A stretch of DNA of 64,000 bases, taken from NCBI GenBank assembly GCA_002355495.1, contig AP017424.1:1860001-1924000 (forward strand), written 5' to 3'. Position 1 is the first letter of the stretch. Each line of letters begins with the position of its first letter. The stretch comes from Streptomyces laurentii (lineage in GTDB: Bacteria > Actinomycetota > Actinomycetes > Streptomycetales > Streptomycetaceae). Below the pieces are notes generated by a model that saw nothing but the letters and a program-made list of their open reading frames with translations, did not search any database and had not been told where the DNA came from. A program made the translations under genes and the position numbers. Positions 17,019 through 26,224 of the stretch are shown here, piece by piece.

Positions 17019-18831
17019 ATGTCGGTTTCCGTAACCCTGCCGGCGCTCGGCGAGAGCGTCACCGAGGGCACCGTCACCCGCTGGCTCAAGGCCGAGGGCG
17101 AGCGTGTCGAGGCTGACGAGCCGCTGCTCGAGGTCTCGACCGACAAGGTCGACACCGAGATCCCCGCCCCCGCCTCGGGCATCCTGGCCTCCATCAAGGT
17201 CGCCGAGGACGAGACGGTCGAGGTCGGCGCCGAGCTGGCCATCATCGACGACGGCTCCGGCGCCCCCGCCGCCGCCCCGGCCCCCGCGGCCGAGGCCGCT
17301 CCGGCCCCCGTCGCCGCCCCGGCGCCGGTCGCCGAGGCCCCCGTCGCCGCTCCGGCCCCGTGGCCGAGGCTCCGGCCGCCCCTGCCGCCGCCCCGGCGGG
17401 TGCCGCCGAGGGCACCGACGTCGTTCTGCCGGCGCTCGGCGAGTCCGTCACCGAGGGCACCGTCACCCGCTGGCTGAAGTCCGTCGGCGACACCGTCACG
17501 GCCGACGAGCCGCTGCTCGAGGTCTCCACGGACAAGGTCGACACCGAGATCCCGGCCCCGGCCTCCGGTGTCCTCCTGGAGATCACCGTCGCCGAGGACG
17601 AGACCGCCGAGGTCGGCTCCAAGCTGGCCGTCATCGGTGTCGCGGGTGCCGCCCCGGCCCCGGTCGCCGCCCCCGCTCCGGCTGCCGCCCCGGCCCCGGT
17701 CGCCGCCCCCGCTCCGGTCGCCGCCCCGGCCCCGGTCGCCGCCCCGGCCCCGTGGCCGCGGCTCCGGCTCCGGTCGCCACCCCGGCCCCCGCCCCGGTGG
17801 CCCCGGCCGCCCCGGCCGCCCCGGCCCCCGCGCCGGTCGCCACCCCCGCCCCGGTCACCCCGGCGCCGGCCCCGGCCGTCGTCGCGGAGCCGGCCGAGGA
17901 CGGCGCGTACGTGACCCCGCTGGTCCGCAAGCTCGCCTCCGAGAACGGTGTCGACCTGTCGGCCGTCAAGGGTTCGGGCGTCGGCGGCCGTATCCGCAAG
18001 CAGGACGTCCTCGCGGCCGCCGAGGCCAAGAAGGCCGCCCCGGCCCCCGTCGCCGCCCCGGTCGCCGCCGCCACGCCCGCCGCCAAGGCTCCGGCCCTGG
18101 AGGTCTCCCCGCTGCGCGGCCAGACCGTCAAGATGACCCGCATGCGCAAGGTCATCGGCGACAACATGTTCAAGGCCCTGCACACCCAGGCGCAGCTGAC
18201 GACGGCCGTCGAGGTCGACGTCACCAAGCTGATGAAGCTGCGCAACCAGGCCAAGGACGCCTTCGCCGCCCGTGAGGGCGTCAAGCTGTCCCCGATGCCG
18301 TTCTTCGTGAAGGCGGCGGCCCAGGCGCTCAAGGCGCACCCGGTGATCAACGCTCGTATCAACGAGGACGAGGGCACGATCACCTACTTCGGCACCGAGA
18401 ACATCGCGATCGCGGTGGACTCCGAGAAGGGCCTGATGACCCCGGTCATCAAGGGTGCGGGCGACCTGAACATCGCCGGCATCTCCAAGGCCACGGCCGA
18501 CCTCGCGGCCAAGGTCCGGGCCAGCAAGATCACCCCGGACGAGCTGTCCGGCGGCACCTTCACCATCAGCAACACCGGCTCGCGCGGTGCCCTGTGGGAC
18601 ACCGTCATCGTGCCGCCGAGCCAGGTCGCCATCCTGGGCATCGGCGCCACGGTGAAGCGCCCGGCGGTCATCGAGACGGCCGAGGGCACGGTCATCGGCG
18701 TCCGTGACATCGTCGTCCTGGCGCTGTCGTACGACCACCGCCTGGTCGACGGCGCCGACGCCGCCCGCTACCTGAACGCCGTCAAGGCGATCCTGGAGGC
18801 CGGCGAGTTCGAGGTCGACCTGGGCCTGTAA
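17019..18831 (+). pseudogene. sucB: Dihydrolipoamide acyltransferase (E2) with two frameshifts in the linkers
   Basis: E2 component of a 2-oxoacid dehydrogenase, downstream of lpdA. Two nearly identical lipoyl domains ([20 protein letters not shown]; lipoyl-Lys in [15 protein letters not shown]) are followed by Ala/Pro linkers, the E1/E3-binding domain ([32 protein letters not shown]) and the acyltransferase core ending with active-site LSYDHRLVDGAD. The frame breaks at 17360/17361 and again at 17752/17753; at both places GGCCCCGTGGCC stands where GGCCCCGGTGGCC would keep the AP-rich linker in frame. Restoring one G at each gives a protein of about 600 residues. The enzyme is essential-class, so assembly error is likelier than loss. 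ATG 17019 has AGGAG upstream. Confidence 0.88.
17268..17890 (+). repeat. Ala-Pro linker repeats of sucB
   Basis: Two blocks (17268-17400 and 17650-17880) of degenerate GCCCCGGCCCCGGTCGCC-type repeats encoding APAPVA units flank the second lipoyl domain. The lipoyl-domain DNA itself is also duplicated (17037-17240 and 17421-17640). Both frameshifts lie inside the linker blocks. Confidence 0.8.
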
Positions 18832-18955
18832 GGCGCGCCGTCGCCTCCGGGCAACGTAACGAGCCTCACCTGCGGCGCCCCCGTCCGGATGTGTTTCCGG
18901 GCGGGGGCGCCGCCGTATTGTCTAGGTGACCGTGTCTCCCGAGGAGCGAGCTCAC

Positions 18956-19579
18956 ATGACCATGCCCGTCGTCCATTCGCTGCGCGAGCAGATCCGCGAG
19001 CACATCGTGGAGGGCATCGTCAGCGGCCGCTGGAAGCCGGGCGAACGGATCGTGGAGCGGCGCATCGCCACCGAGCTGGAGGTCTCCCAGACGCCCGTCC
19101 GCGAGGCGCTGCGCGAGCTGGAGTCGCTGCGGCTGATCGAGTCGGCGCCGAACAAGGGCGTCCGGGTCCGCAATCTGACCGCCGCGGACCTGGAGGAGAG
19201 CTATCCCGTACGGGCGGGTCTGGAGCAGATCGCGGCGGAGCTGGCGGCCGGCCGGCTCGCCGCCGACTGCTCGACCCTGGAGCCGCACGTGGCGGCGCTG
19301 TACGAGGCGGACGCGGCCGGGGACGGCACGGCGCAGGTGCGGCACACGGTGGCGTTCCACCGGGAGCTGGTGAAGGCGGCCGGGAACAGCGTGCTGCTGC
19401 ACACCTGGGAGGGCCTGGGCATCGAGGTGTTCACGGCGCTGTCGATCCGCTGGCTGGGCACGGTGCAGAAGTCGTACGCGGAGGAGCACCAGGAGCTGGT
19501 CGAGGCGTTCCGCCGGGGCGACCCGGACATCGGCGCGCTGGTGAAGGCGCACGTGCTGGGATGCGCGCCGCGCGCGTGA
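18956..19579 (+). CDS. GntR-family (FadR/FCD type) transcriptional regulator
   Basis: A 207-residue regulator. An N-terminal winged HTH (SLREQIREHIVEGIVSGRWKPGERIVERRIATELEVSQTPVREALRELESLRLIE) is followed by an all-helical FCD ligand-binding domain (YPVRAGLEQIAAELAAGRL; HTVAFHRELVKAAGNSVLL; EEHQELVEAFRRGDP) with His residues that bind a metal in this family. It lies between sucB and aceE, so a role in control of pyruvate or 2-oxoacid dehydrogenase genes is plausible. A GATCGATCATCGATC near-palindrome in front of aceE is a candidate target. Start ATG 18956 has GAGGAG 9 nt upstream; an in-frame GTG at 18926 is less likely. Confidence 0.88.
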   Translation: MTMPVVHSLREQIREHIVEGIVSGRWKPGERIVERRIATELEVSQTPVREALRELESLRLIESAPNKGVRVRNLTAADLEESYPVRAGLEQIAAELAAGRLAADCSTLEPHVAALYEADAAGDGTAQVRHTVAFHRELVKAAGNSVLLHTWEGLGIEVFTALSIRWLGTVQKSYAEEHQELVEAFRRGDPDIGALVKAHVLGCAPRA

Positions 19580-19594
19580 CCCGTCGCCCGCCGG

Positions 19595-19667
19595 GGGCGT
19601 GAAGCGTCGCGTGCGGGCGTTCGCGGGGCGTGAAGCACCGCGCGTGCGGGCGTGCGCGGGGCGTGAA
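19595..19667 (+). repeat. Imperfect tandem repeat, unit 31-33 nt
   Basis: The unit begins GGCGTGAAGC, continues GCGTGCGGGCGT and ends CGCGG. It occurs twice (about 19596-19626 and 19627-19659), and the start of a third copy (GGCGTGAATCC) follows. It lies just after the GntR gene stop. Confidence 0.65.
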
Positions 19668-19857
19668 TCCGGCCACGTATCGATCGAGCGGGTCCGTCGT
19701 GCACGGGCCCGCTCATTTGTGCGCGGGGCCCCTCAGGCACGCCCTCACCTGCGGAAATCCGACGCCGATCCTTCGAAAACAAGGCACCGGGTGCCCATTT
19801 AGGCGGCACCCTGTGCCTACTTTCTTGAAATCGAGAAGTTTTTCGCTTCAACGCTTT

Positions 19858-19872
19858 GATCGATCATCGATC
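19858..19872. promoter_or_regulatory. Candidate operator GATCGATCATCGATC upstream of aceE
   Basis: A 15-bp near-palindrome (one mismatch at its centre) in the AT-rich region 104-118 nt before the aceE ATG. A symmetrical site of this size would suit the GntR-family dimer encoded immediately upstream. The assignment is inference. Confidence 0.45.
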
Positions 19873-19975
19873 GGAGGATTACAGTCTTCGGCGGGCCGTC
19901 ACCCGGCCCGCCGCCCTGTCCTGCCAGACAAGGCCCCTTTATCTCCACCCCCCTCCTGTCCGGAAGGCGGCGATC

Positions 19976-22687
19976 ATGACCGATCCCGTAGGCAAGATTC
20001 CGAGCGAGCTCGACCAGCTCCCGGACCGTGACACCGAGGAGACCGCCGAGTGGGCGGCCTCCCTCGACGCCGTCACCAAGGCCGCCGGCCCTCACCGGGC
20101 CGCCTACCTGATGCGCCGCACGCTCCAGCACGCCGAGGGCGCGGGCCTGGCCCTGCCCAAGCTGCTGGAGACGGACTACCTCAACACCATCCCCACCTCC
20201 GCCGAGCCCGTCATCGACGGTGACGAGGAGATGGAGCGCCGGATCACCGCCTGGAACCGCTGGAACGCGGCCGCGATGGTCACCCGCGGCGCCAAGCACG
20301 GCGTCGGCGGCCACATCGCCACCTTCGCCTCCGCGGCCTGGCTCTACGAGACCGGCTTCAACCACTTCTTCAAGGGCAAGGACGCCAAGGACGCTCCCGG
20401 GTCCGGCGACCAGCTCTACATCCAGGGCCACGCCTCCCCCGGCATCTACGCCCGCGCCTTCCTCGACGGCCGGCTGTCCGAGGACCACCTCGACAACTTC
20501 CGCCAGGAGGCCGGCGGCAACGGCCTGCCCTCCTACCCGCACCCGCGCCGGCTGCCCTGGCTGTGGGAGTTCCCCACCGTCTCCATGGGCCTCGGCCCGC
20601 TCTCCGCGATCTACCAGGCGCGCTTCAACCGCTACCTGACCAACCGCTCCATCAAGGACGTCTCCGCCTCCCACGTGTGGGCCTTCCTCGGCGACGGCGA
20701 GATGGACGAGCCCGAGGCCACGGCGGCGCTCGCGCTGGCGGCCCGCGAGGGTCTGGACAACCTGACCTTCGTCATCAACTGCAACCTGCAGCGCCTCGAC
20801 GGTCCGGTCCGCGCCAACTTCAAGATCGTGCAGGAGCTGGAGGCCCAGTTCCGCGGCGCCGGCTGGAACGTCGTCAAGACCCTGTGGGGCAACGCCTGGG
20901 ACGAGCTGTTCGCGCTCGACACCACCGGCGCCCTGGTCCGCCGCCTCCGCGAGGTGCCGGACGCCCAGGTCCAGACGTACCAGACCCGCGACGCCGCCTA
21001 CATCCGCCAGGACTTCTTCGGCAAGGACCCGGCGCTCGTCGCGATGGCGCAGCTGCTGAGCGACGACAAGATCCTCGAGTGCTTCCACCTCTCCCGCGGT
21101 GGCCACGAGCCGCGCAAGGTGTACGCCGCGTACAAGGCCGCCCTGGAGTTCAAGGGCGCGCCGACCGTCATCCTGGCGCAGACCGTCAAGGGCTTCACCC
21201 TCGGTGAGGGCTTCGCGTCGAAGAACGCGAACCACCAGATGAAGAAGCTCTCGTCGGACGAGTTCAAGCAGATGCGTGACCTGCTCGACCTGCCGATCCC
21301 GGACGCGCGGTTCGACGACGGCCAGGTGCCCTACGGCCACCCGGGCGCCGACTCCGCCGAGGTCCGCTACCTCCAGGAGCGCCGCGCCGCCCTCGGCGGC
21401 CCCGCCCCGGCCCGCCGCGTCCACCCGCTCGCGCCGCTGCCGGCCCCGGCCGACAAGGCGTTCGCCGCCTTCGACAAGGGCTCCGGCACGCAGTCCATCG
21501 CCACCACGATGGCCTTCGTGCGCCTGGTCAAGGACCTCGTCCGGGACAAGGAGACCGGCAAGCGCTGGGTCCCGATCGTGCCCGACGAGGCCCGCACCTT
21601 CGGCATGGAGTCGCTGTTCCCGTCGCTCGGCATCTACTCGCCGAAGGGCCAGACGTACGAGCCGGTCGACCGCGACCAGCTGATGTACTACAAGGAGGCC
21701 GTCAACGGCCAGATCCTGAACGAGGGCATCACCGAGGCCGGCTCGATGGCCGACTTCATCGCCGCCTCGACGTCGTACGCGACGCACGGCGAGGCGATGA
21801 TCCCGTTCTACATCTTCTACTCGATGTTCGGCTGGCAGCGGACCGCCGACCAGATGTGGCAGCTCGGCGACCAGCTCGGCCGCGGCTTCCTCGTCGGCGC
21901 GACCGCCGGCCGCACCACCCTGACCGGTGAGGGCCTGCAGCACGCCGACGGCCACTCCCCGGTGATCGCGGCCACCAACCCGGCGGCGCTCTCCTACGAC
22001 CCGGCGTTCGCCTACGAGATCGCGGCCATCGTCAAGGAGGGCCTGCGCCGGATGTACGGCGAGGCGGCCGAGGGCGAGGACCAGAACGTCTTCTACTACC
22101 TCACCGTCTACAACGAGCCGATGCCGCAGCCGGCCAAGCCGGGCCACGCGGGCGTCGACGAGGGCATCCTCAAGGGCCTGTACCGCTTCAACACGGCCGA
22201 GTCGGCCGGCCTGGAGCTGCCCGCGAATGCCTCGCGCGTCCAGCTGCTCGCCTCCGGCACCGCGATCCACTGGGCCCTGGAGGCGCAGAAGCTGCTCGCC
22301 GCCGAGTGGGGCGTGGCCGCCGACGTGTGGTCCGCGACCTCCTGGACCGAGCTGCGCCGCGACGCGCTGGAGGCCGACGCGGCCCTGCTGCGCGGCGAGG
22401 AGCGCGTCCCGTACGTGCGCCAGGCCCTGGAAGGCGTGGACTCCCCGGTCCTGGCCGTCTCGGACTACATGCGCCAGGTCCCGGACCAGATCGCGCAGTG
22501 GGTCGAGCAGGACTACACCTCGCTGGGCGCCGACGGCTTCGGCATCTCGGACACCCGCGTCGCGTCCCGCCGCCACTTCGGCGTCGACGCCCAGTCGATC
22601 GTGGTCGCCGCCCTGGCCCAGCTCGCCCGCCGCGGCGAGGTCCAGGCCACCTCGGTGAAGGAGGCCCGCGAGCGCTACGGCCTGTAG
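19976..22687 (+). CDS. aceE: Pyruvate dehydrogenase E1 component, homodimeric AceE type
   Basis: A 903-residue thiamine-diphosphate enzyme that decarboxylates pyruvate and acetylates the E2 lipoyl group. Features are GHIATFASAAWLYETGFNHFF, the ThDP-binding motif GDGEMDEPEATAALALAAREGLDNLTFVINCN (GDG to N-N type), the transketolase-like middle domain (FGMESLFPSLGIYSPKGQ; GITEAGSMADFIAASTSYAT) and the C-terminal domain (GFGISDTRVASRRHFGVDAQSIV). Length is normal for E. coli-type AceE. Start ATG 19976 (MTDPVGKIPSELDQLPDRD) has a weak GGAAGG upstream. Transcribed alone and ended by a near-perfect terminator at 22709-22752. Confidence 0.97.
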   Translation: MTDPVGKIPSELDQLPDRDTEETAEWAASLDAVTKAAGPHRAAYLMRRTLQHAEGAGLALPKLLETDYLNTIPTSAEPVIDGDEEMERRITAWNRWNAAAMVTRGAKHGVGGHIATFASAAWLYETGFNHFFKGKDAKDAPGSGDQLYIQGHASPGIYARAFLDGRLSEDHLDNFRQEAGGNGLPSYPHPRRLPWLWEFPTVSMGLGPLSAIYQARFNRYLTNRSIKDVSASHVWAFLGDGEMDEPEATAALALAAREGLDNLTFVINCNLQRLDGPVRANFKIVQELEAQFRGAGWNVVKTLWGNAWDELFALDTTGALVRRLREVPDAQVQTYQTRDAAYIRQDFFGKDPALVAMAQLLSDDKILECFHLSRGGHEPRKVYAAYKAALEFKGAPTVILAQTVKGFTLGEGFASKNANHQMKKLSSDEFKQMRDLLDLPIPDARFDDGQVPYGHPGADSAEVRYLQERRAALGGPAPARRVHPLAPLPAPADKAFAAFDKGSGTQSIATTMAFVRLVKDLVRDKETGKRWVPIVPDEARTFGMESLFPSLGIYSPKGQTYEPVDRDQLMYYKEAVNGQILNEGITEAGSMADFIAASTSYATHGEAMIPFYIFYSMFGWQRTADQMWQLGDQLGRGFLVGATAGRTTLTGEGLQHADGHSPVIAATNPAALSYDPAFAYEIAAIVKEGLRRMYGEAAEGEDQNVFYYLTVYNEPMPQPAKPGHAGVDEGILKGLYRFNTAESAGLELPANASRVQLLASGTAIHWALEAQKLLAAEWGVAADVWSATSWTELRRDALEADAALLRGEERVPYVRQALEGVDSPVLAVSDYMRQVPDQIAQWVEQDYTSLGADGFGISDTRVASRRHFGVDAQSIVVAALAQLARRGEVQATSVKEARERYGL

Positions 22688-22708
22688 GCCCCACGTTCCG
22701 GACCCGAG

Positions 22709-22752
22709 CGAAGGAGGCCGTACCCCGTGACAACGGGGTGCGGCCTCCTTCG
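22709..22752. terminator. Strong terminator hairpin of aceE
   Basis: CGAAGGAGGCCG (22709-22720) pairs with CGGCCTCCTTCG (22741-22752), and inside it ACCCCG pairs with CGGGGT, closing a TGACAA loop. Total stem is about 18 bp with one T-G wobble, starting 22 nt after the aceE stop. Confidence 0.88.
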
Positions 22753-22792
22753 CGTGTACTCCTTCGCGCGCACGGGGTGGCAGGCTGGGCGG

Positions 22793-23770
22793 ATGCGTGC
22801 CGCCCGTCTGATCAAGTTGGTGCTTCTGCTGCAGTCCCGGCCGTCGATGACGGCCGCCGAACTCGCCGCCGAGCTGGAGGTGTCGGAGCGGACCGTCACC
22901 CGGGACGCGCAGGCGCTGTCGGAGGCCGGGGTGCCGGTGTACGCGGACCGGGGCCGGGTGGGCGGGTACCGGCTCGTCGGCGGGTACCGGACGCGGCTGA
23001 CCGGGCTCGCGCGCGGGGAGGCGGAGGCACTGTTCCTGTCCGGGGTGCCGGGGGCGCTGCGGGACATGGGACTCGCGGACGCGGCGTCGGCGGCGCGGCT
23101 GAAGGTGTCGGCGGCGCTGCTGCCGTCGCTGCGGGACGCGCCGGAGGCGGTGGGGCGGCGGTTCCATCTGGACGCGCCCGCCTGGTACCGGGAGCCGGAG
23201 ACGCCGGAGCTGCTCGCGCCGCTGGCGGAGGCGGTGTGGGGCGACCGGCCCGTGGCGGTCCGCTACCGGCGCGCGGACGGCGAGGTGGCGCGGGAGCTGG
23301 AGCCGTACGGGCTCGTGCTGAAGGCGGGGGTCTGGTACGTGTGCGCCAGGGCCCAGGGCGCGTACCGCACGTACCGGGTGGACCGGTTCACCGCGGTGGC
23401 GGTGGGCGAGGGGGAGTTCGCGCGGGATCCGGACTTCGATCTGGCGGGGTTCTGGACGGAGCGCTCCGCGGAGTTCGCGCGCTCGCTGCTGCGGACGGAG
23501 GTGGTGCTGCGGCTGACGGAGGCGGGAGCGCGGCGGCTGCCGTACGTGACGGACCGGGCGGCCGCCGAGGAGGCGCTGGCGGCGGGGGCGGCCGCCGAGC
23601 CGGGGGGCAGCGCCGGCGGCGGGGTACGGGTGACGCTGGCGGTGGAGAGCGAGGAGGTCGCTTTCGGTCAGTTGTTCGGGCTCGGACCGGAGGTGGAGGT
23701 GCTGGCGCCGGCGGGCCTCCGCGAACGGTTCGCGGAGGCGGCGCGCCGGACGGCCGGTCTCTACGCCTGA
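22793..23770 (+). CDS. WYL-domain transcriptional regulator with DeoR-type HTH
   Basis: A 325-residue regulator. The winged HTH is at residues 1-60 (ARLIKLVLLLQSRPSMTAAELAAELEVSERTVTRD), followed by a WYL domain (VRYRRADGEVARELEPYGLVLKAGVWYVCARAQGAYRTYRVDRF) and a C-terminal WCX domain. WYL domains bind nucleic acid or small ligands; targets here are unknown. Start ATG 22793 immediately precedes the HTH; upstream in-frame sequence overlaps the aceE terminator and is not credible. Convergent with the SDR gene, 4 nt apart. Confidence 0.88.
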   Translation: MRAARLIKLVLLLQSRPSMTAAELAAELEVSERTVTRDAQALSEAGVPVYADRGRVGGYRLVGGYRTRLTGLARGEAEALFLSGVPGALRDMGLADAASAARLKVSAALLPSLRDAPEAVGRRFHLDAPAWYREPETPELLAPLAEAVWGDRPVAVRYRRADGEVARELEPYGLVLKAGVWYVCARAQGAYRTYRVDRFTAVAVGEGEFARDPDFDLAGFWTERSAEFARSLLRTEVVLRLTEAGARRLPYVTDRAAAEEALAAGAAAEPGGSAGGGVRVTLAVESEEVAFGQLFGLGPEVEVLAPAGLRERFAEAARRTAGLYA

Positions 23771-23774
23771 CCGG

Positions 23775-24713
23775 TCACCGATAGTCCTCGACCCGGGTGT
23801 CCGGGTCGGCTTCCTTGGCGAGCATGAAGCCCCAGGAGTCGGGCCGGGAGCCGTCGGCGTCGGTGAAGCCGTACTCCCGGGCGAGCCCGCCGCTGTCGAG
23901 GGACCGGCCGTTCCAGCGGGCCCGGCCGGGGTCGGCGGCGAGGGCGGCGATGGCGCGGCCGACATAGACCGGGGACTCGGACACGGCGAAGTCGGGCAGC
24001 TTGGCGACGGCGTCGCGCCAGGTGTCCTCGGTGACGCCGAAGGTCTCCAGCATCTGTTCGGAGCGCAGCCAGCCGGGGCTGACACAGACGGCGGTGGCCT
24101 CGTACGGGGCGAGTTCGGTGGCGAGACCGAAGGCCATCCGGATCGGGGCGTTCTTGGCGAGGTCGTAGAAGACGTTCTCGCGGTAGTGGGTCTCGTTGTA
24201 CGCGGTGGTGCCGTCGGTGACCTCGACGAGCAGTCCGCCCGGGTGGCGGGTCAGCAGCGGCAGGGCGGTGTGGACGGTGACGACATGGGTCCGCACGCCG
24301 AGTTCGAGCATCCGCAGGCCGCCGTCGAGGCCGATCTCCCAGGTCTTCTTGCCGAAGGAGGGGCCGAGCAGGTGCTCGCCGCCCCAGACGTCGTCGACGA
24401 GGATGTCGAGCCGGCCCTGTTCGCGGTCGATCCGGTCGACGAGGGCGCGGACCTGGTCGGCCTGGAGGTGGTCGGTGGGGACGGCGATGCCGTGGCCGCC
24501 GGCGGCGGTGACGAGTTCGGCGGTCTCCTCGATGGTCTCGGTGGTCCGGCCCACCTCGCTGGCCTGGGCGCGGGTGGTGCGTCCGGTGACGTAGACGGTG
24601 GCTCCGGCGGTGCCGAGCTGGACGGCGATGGCGCGTCCGGCGCCTCGGGTGGCGCCGGCGACGAGGGCGATACGGCCGGCGAGGGGGCGGGTGCGGTCGG
24701 TGCTTTCGGTCAT
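23775..24713 (-). CDS. Short-chain dehydrogenase/reductase
   Basis: A 312-residue classical SDR. The dinucleotide-binding motif is VAGATRGAGRAIA near residue 20 (TGxxxGxG variant), with VYVTGRTTRA suggesting NADP preference through its Arg residues. The usual NNAG is replaced by VDDVWGGEHL, and the catalytic Tyr/Lys pair appears as YRENVFYDLAKNAPIRMAF instead of plain YxxxK. This matches the SDR_c1-like subgroup often annotated as oxidoreductase of unknown substrate. Start ATG 24713 faces the DUF4240 gene, so the 99-bp gap holds both promoters. Confidence 0.85.
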   Translation of the reverse strand: MTESTDRTRPLAGRIALVAGATRGAGRAIAVQLGTAGATVYVTGRTTRAQASEVGRTTETIEETAELVTAAGGHGIAVPTDHLQADQVRALVDRIDREQGRLDILVDDVWGGEHLLGPSFGKKTWEIGLDGGLRMLELGVRTHVVTVHTALPLLTRHPGGLLVEVTDGTTAYNETHYRENVFYDLAKNAPIRMAFGLATELAPYEATAVCVSPGWLRSEQMLETFGVTEDTWRDAVAKLPDFAVSESPVYVGRAIAALAADPGRARWNGRSLDSGGLAREYGFTDADGSRPDSWGFMLAKEADPDTRVEDYR

Positions 24714-24812
24714 GCGGGCAGCCTGGCAGGAAAGGACGACATCTCCTGTCCGGATTGTTTTCGGCCGTTTCCGAGTGCGCCGCCCGGCCGTACGCACGAT
24801 GCTGGACCCGTG

Positions 24813-25334
24813 ATGGACGAGACGGAGTTCTGGAAGATCATCGACTCCACCCGGGAACGCGCGGAGGGCGATCCGGAGGAGCACGCGGACCTGCTCGTCG
24901 AGCGGCTGACGGAGCTGGACCCGGACTCGGTGCTGGACTTCGCGCGCCATTTCGAGGCCCGGTACAACCGCGCGTACACCTGGGAGCTGTGGGGTGCGGC
25001 GGCGGTCCTGTTCGACGGCGCGGGCGACGAGGTCTTCGACTACTTCCGCTGCTGGCTGATCGGGCAGGGCCGGGAGGTCTTCGAAGGGGCGGTGCACGAG
25101 CCGGACGCGCTGGCCGAGCTGCTGGTCGACTTCGACGAGGAGATCGACGGGGACGGGGAGGAGCTGGGGTTCGCGGCGGACGAGGCGTACGAACGGCTGA
25201 CCGGCACGGAGGCCCCGGACCTGGGCATCCCGCCACCGGGCGCGGAGCCGGCGGGCACCCCGTTCGACCTGGACGACGACGAGGTGCTCGCGGCCCGCTT
25301 CCCGCGGCTGTGGGCCCGGTTCGGCCCCGGATAG
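24813..25334 (+). CDS. DUF4240 domain protein
   Basis: A 173-residue acidic cytoplasmic protein. The first half is the DUF4240 signature (MDETEFWKIIDSTRERA; LLVERLTELDPDSVLDFARHF; YNRAYTWELWGAAAVLF; DYFRCWLIGQGREVFEGAV). An Asp/Glu-rich second half follows (VDFDEEIDGDGEELGFAADEAYERL). The domain occurs in actinobacteria, sometimes next to toxin-immunity genes; its function is unknown. A GTG directly before the ATG is an equivalent start. Confidence 0.85.
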   Translation: MDETEFWKIIDSTRERAEGDPEEHADLLVERLTELDPDSVLDFARHFEARYNRAYTWELWGAAAVLFDGAGDEVFDYFRCWLIGQGREVFEGAVHEPDALAELLVDFDEEIDGDGEELGFAADEAYERLTGTEAPDLGIPPPGAEPAGTPFDLDDDEVLAARFPRLWARFGPG

Positions 25335-25363
25335 AACCGAGCGGCCGGGGCCGGTCCGGTCCG

Positions 25364-26224
25364 TCAGCCTCCGAGCTGGAGCTCGGGGTTCACCTGGCCG
25401 AGGATCATGTCGGTCCTCGGCTGGAGGGCGGGGAAGAGCTGCTCGGGCTGGGGTATCGCCCAGTACTTGCCCTCGGCGACCATCCGGAAGACCCGTTCGG
25501 CGTGCTCCTCGGGGGTGAGCCCGTGCGCGTCGGCGAGCTGCTGGAGCTGGTCGTTGAAGGCGGCGATCTCCGGGGGCTCGTGCTCGCCGGGGCGGGCGGC
25601 CTTGAAGATCTCGCTGTGGACCGAGCCGGGGGTCACGACGGACACCTGGATCGGCGCGCCCTTCATCCGCATCTCGTAGTGCAGCGACTCGGTGAGGGCG
25701 AGCACGCCGAACTTGGTGACGCTGTACGGGGCCATCAGCGGGCTCGGCAGCAGGCCGCCGATCGACGACACGTTGACCACCCAGGCCCGCTCGCCGCGCT
25801 CCAGCATGCGCGGGACGAAGGACCGGATGCCGTGCACGTATCCGCCGATGTTGACCCGGAGCATGGCGTCCCAGCGCTCGGCGGGGATCTCCCACGAGTA
25901 GCCCATGGCCATGATTCCGGCGTTGTTGACCAGCAGGTCGACGGTGCCGAAGCGGGCGTACGCGGCGTCGGCGAGGGCCTCGACGGAGGCGGCGTCGGCG
26001 ACGTCGGTGACCACGCTCTCGACCTCGGCACCGCCGGCCCGCAGCTCGTCGGCGAACGCGGCGAGCCGCTCGGCGGCGATGTCGGCGAGCACGAGCTTCA
26101 TGCCGAGGCGGGCCGCGTGCCGGGCGAGGCCGGAGCCGATGCCCGAGGAGGCGCCGGTGATGACGGCGACCTTGCCGCCGAAGACCTCTCCGGCCAGGTC
26201 CGTGTCCGTGGGTGCGGTGGTCAT
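25364..26224 (-). CDS. Short-chain dehydrogenase/reductase (SDR)
   Basis: A 286-residue SDR, second gene of a two-gene operon. It has the classical pattern: TGASSGIGSGLARHAA, NNAGIMAMG (the NNAG motif), SSIG with catalytic Ser, and YSVTKFG (YxxxK). A long C-terminal segment (LTPEEHAERVFRMVAEGKYWAIPQPEQLFPALQPR) resembles SDRs acting on larger hydrophobic alcohols or ketones. Its ATG shares one base with the stop of the upstream SDR (TGATG), so translation is coupled. Confidence 0.9.
   Translation of the reverse strand: MTTAPTDTDLAGEVFGGKVAVITGASSGIGSGLARHAARLGMKLVLADIAAERLAAFADELRAGGAEVESVVTDVADAASVEALADAAYARFGTVDLLVNNAGIMAMGYSWEIPAERWDAMLRVNIGGYVHGIRSFVPRMLERGERAWVVNVSSIGGLLPSPLMAPYSVTKFGVLALTESLHYEMRMKGAPIQVSVVTPGSVHSEIFKAARPGEHEPPEIAAFNDQLQQLADAHGLTPEEHAERVFRMVAEGKYWAIPQPEQLFPALQPRTDMILGQVNPELQLGG

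Larger units (their letters stand above)
19580..19975. other. GntR-aceE intergenic region
   Basis: No gene is supported in these 396 bases. They hold the tandem repeats at 19595-19667, then an unusually AT-rich stretch at 19740-19890 (TTTCTTGAAATCGAGAAG, then the GATC-rich near-palindrome at 19858-19872) that should be the aceE promoter and operator, leaving a leader of up to about 100 nt. Confidence 0.55.

Noticed and set aside
19817-24085. A 1422-codon minus frame across aceE and the WYL regulator
   Set aside because: Antisense shadow of aceE; composition is low-complexity and no motif is present.
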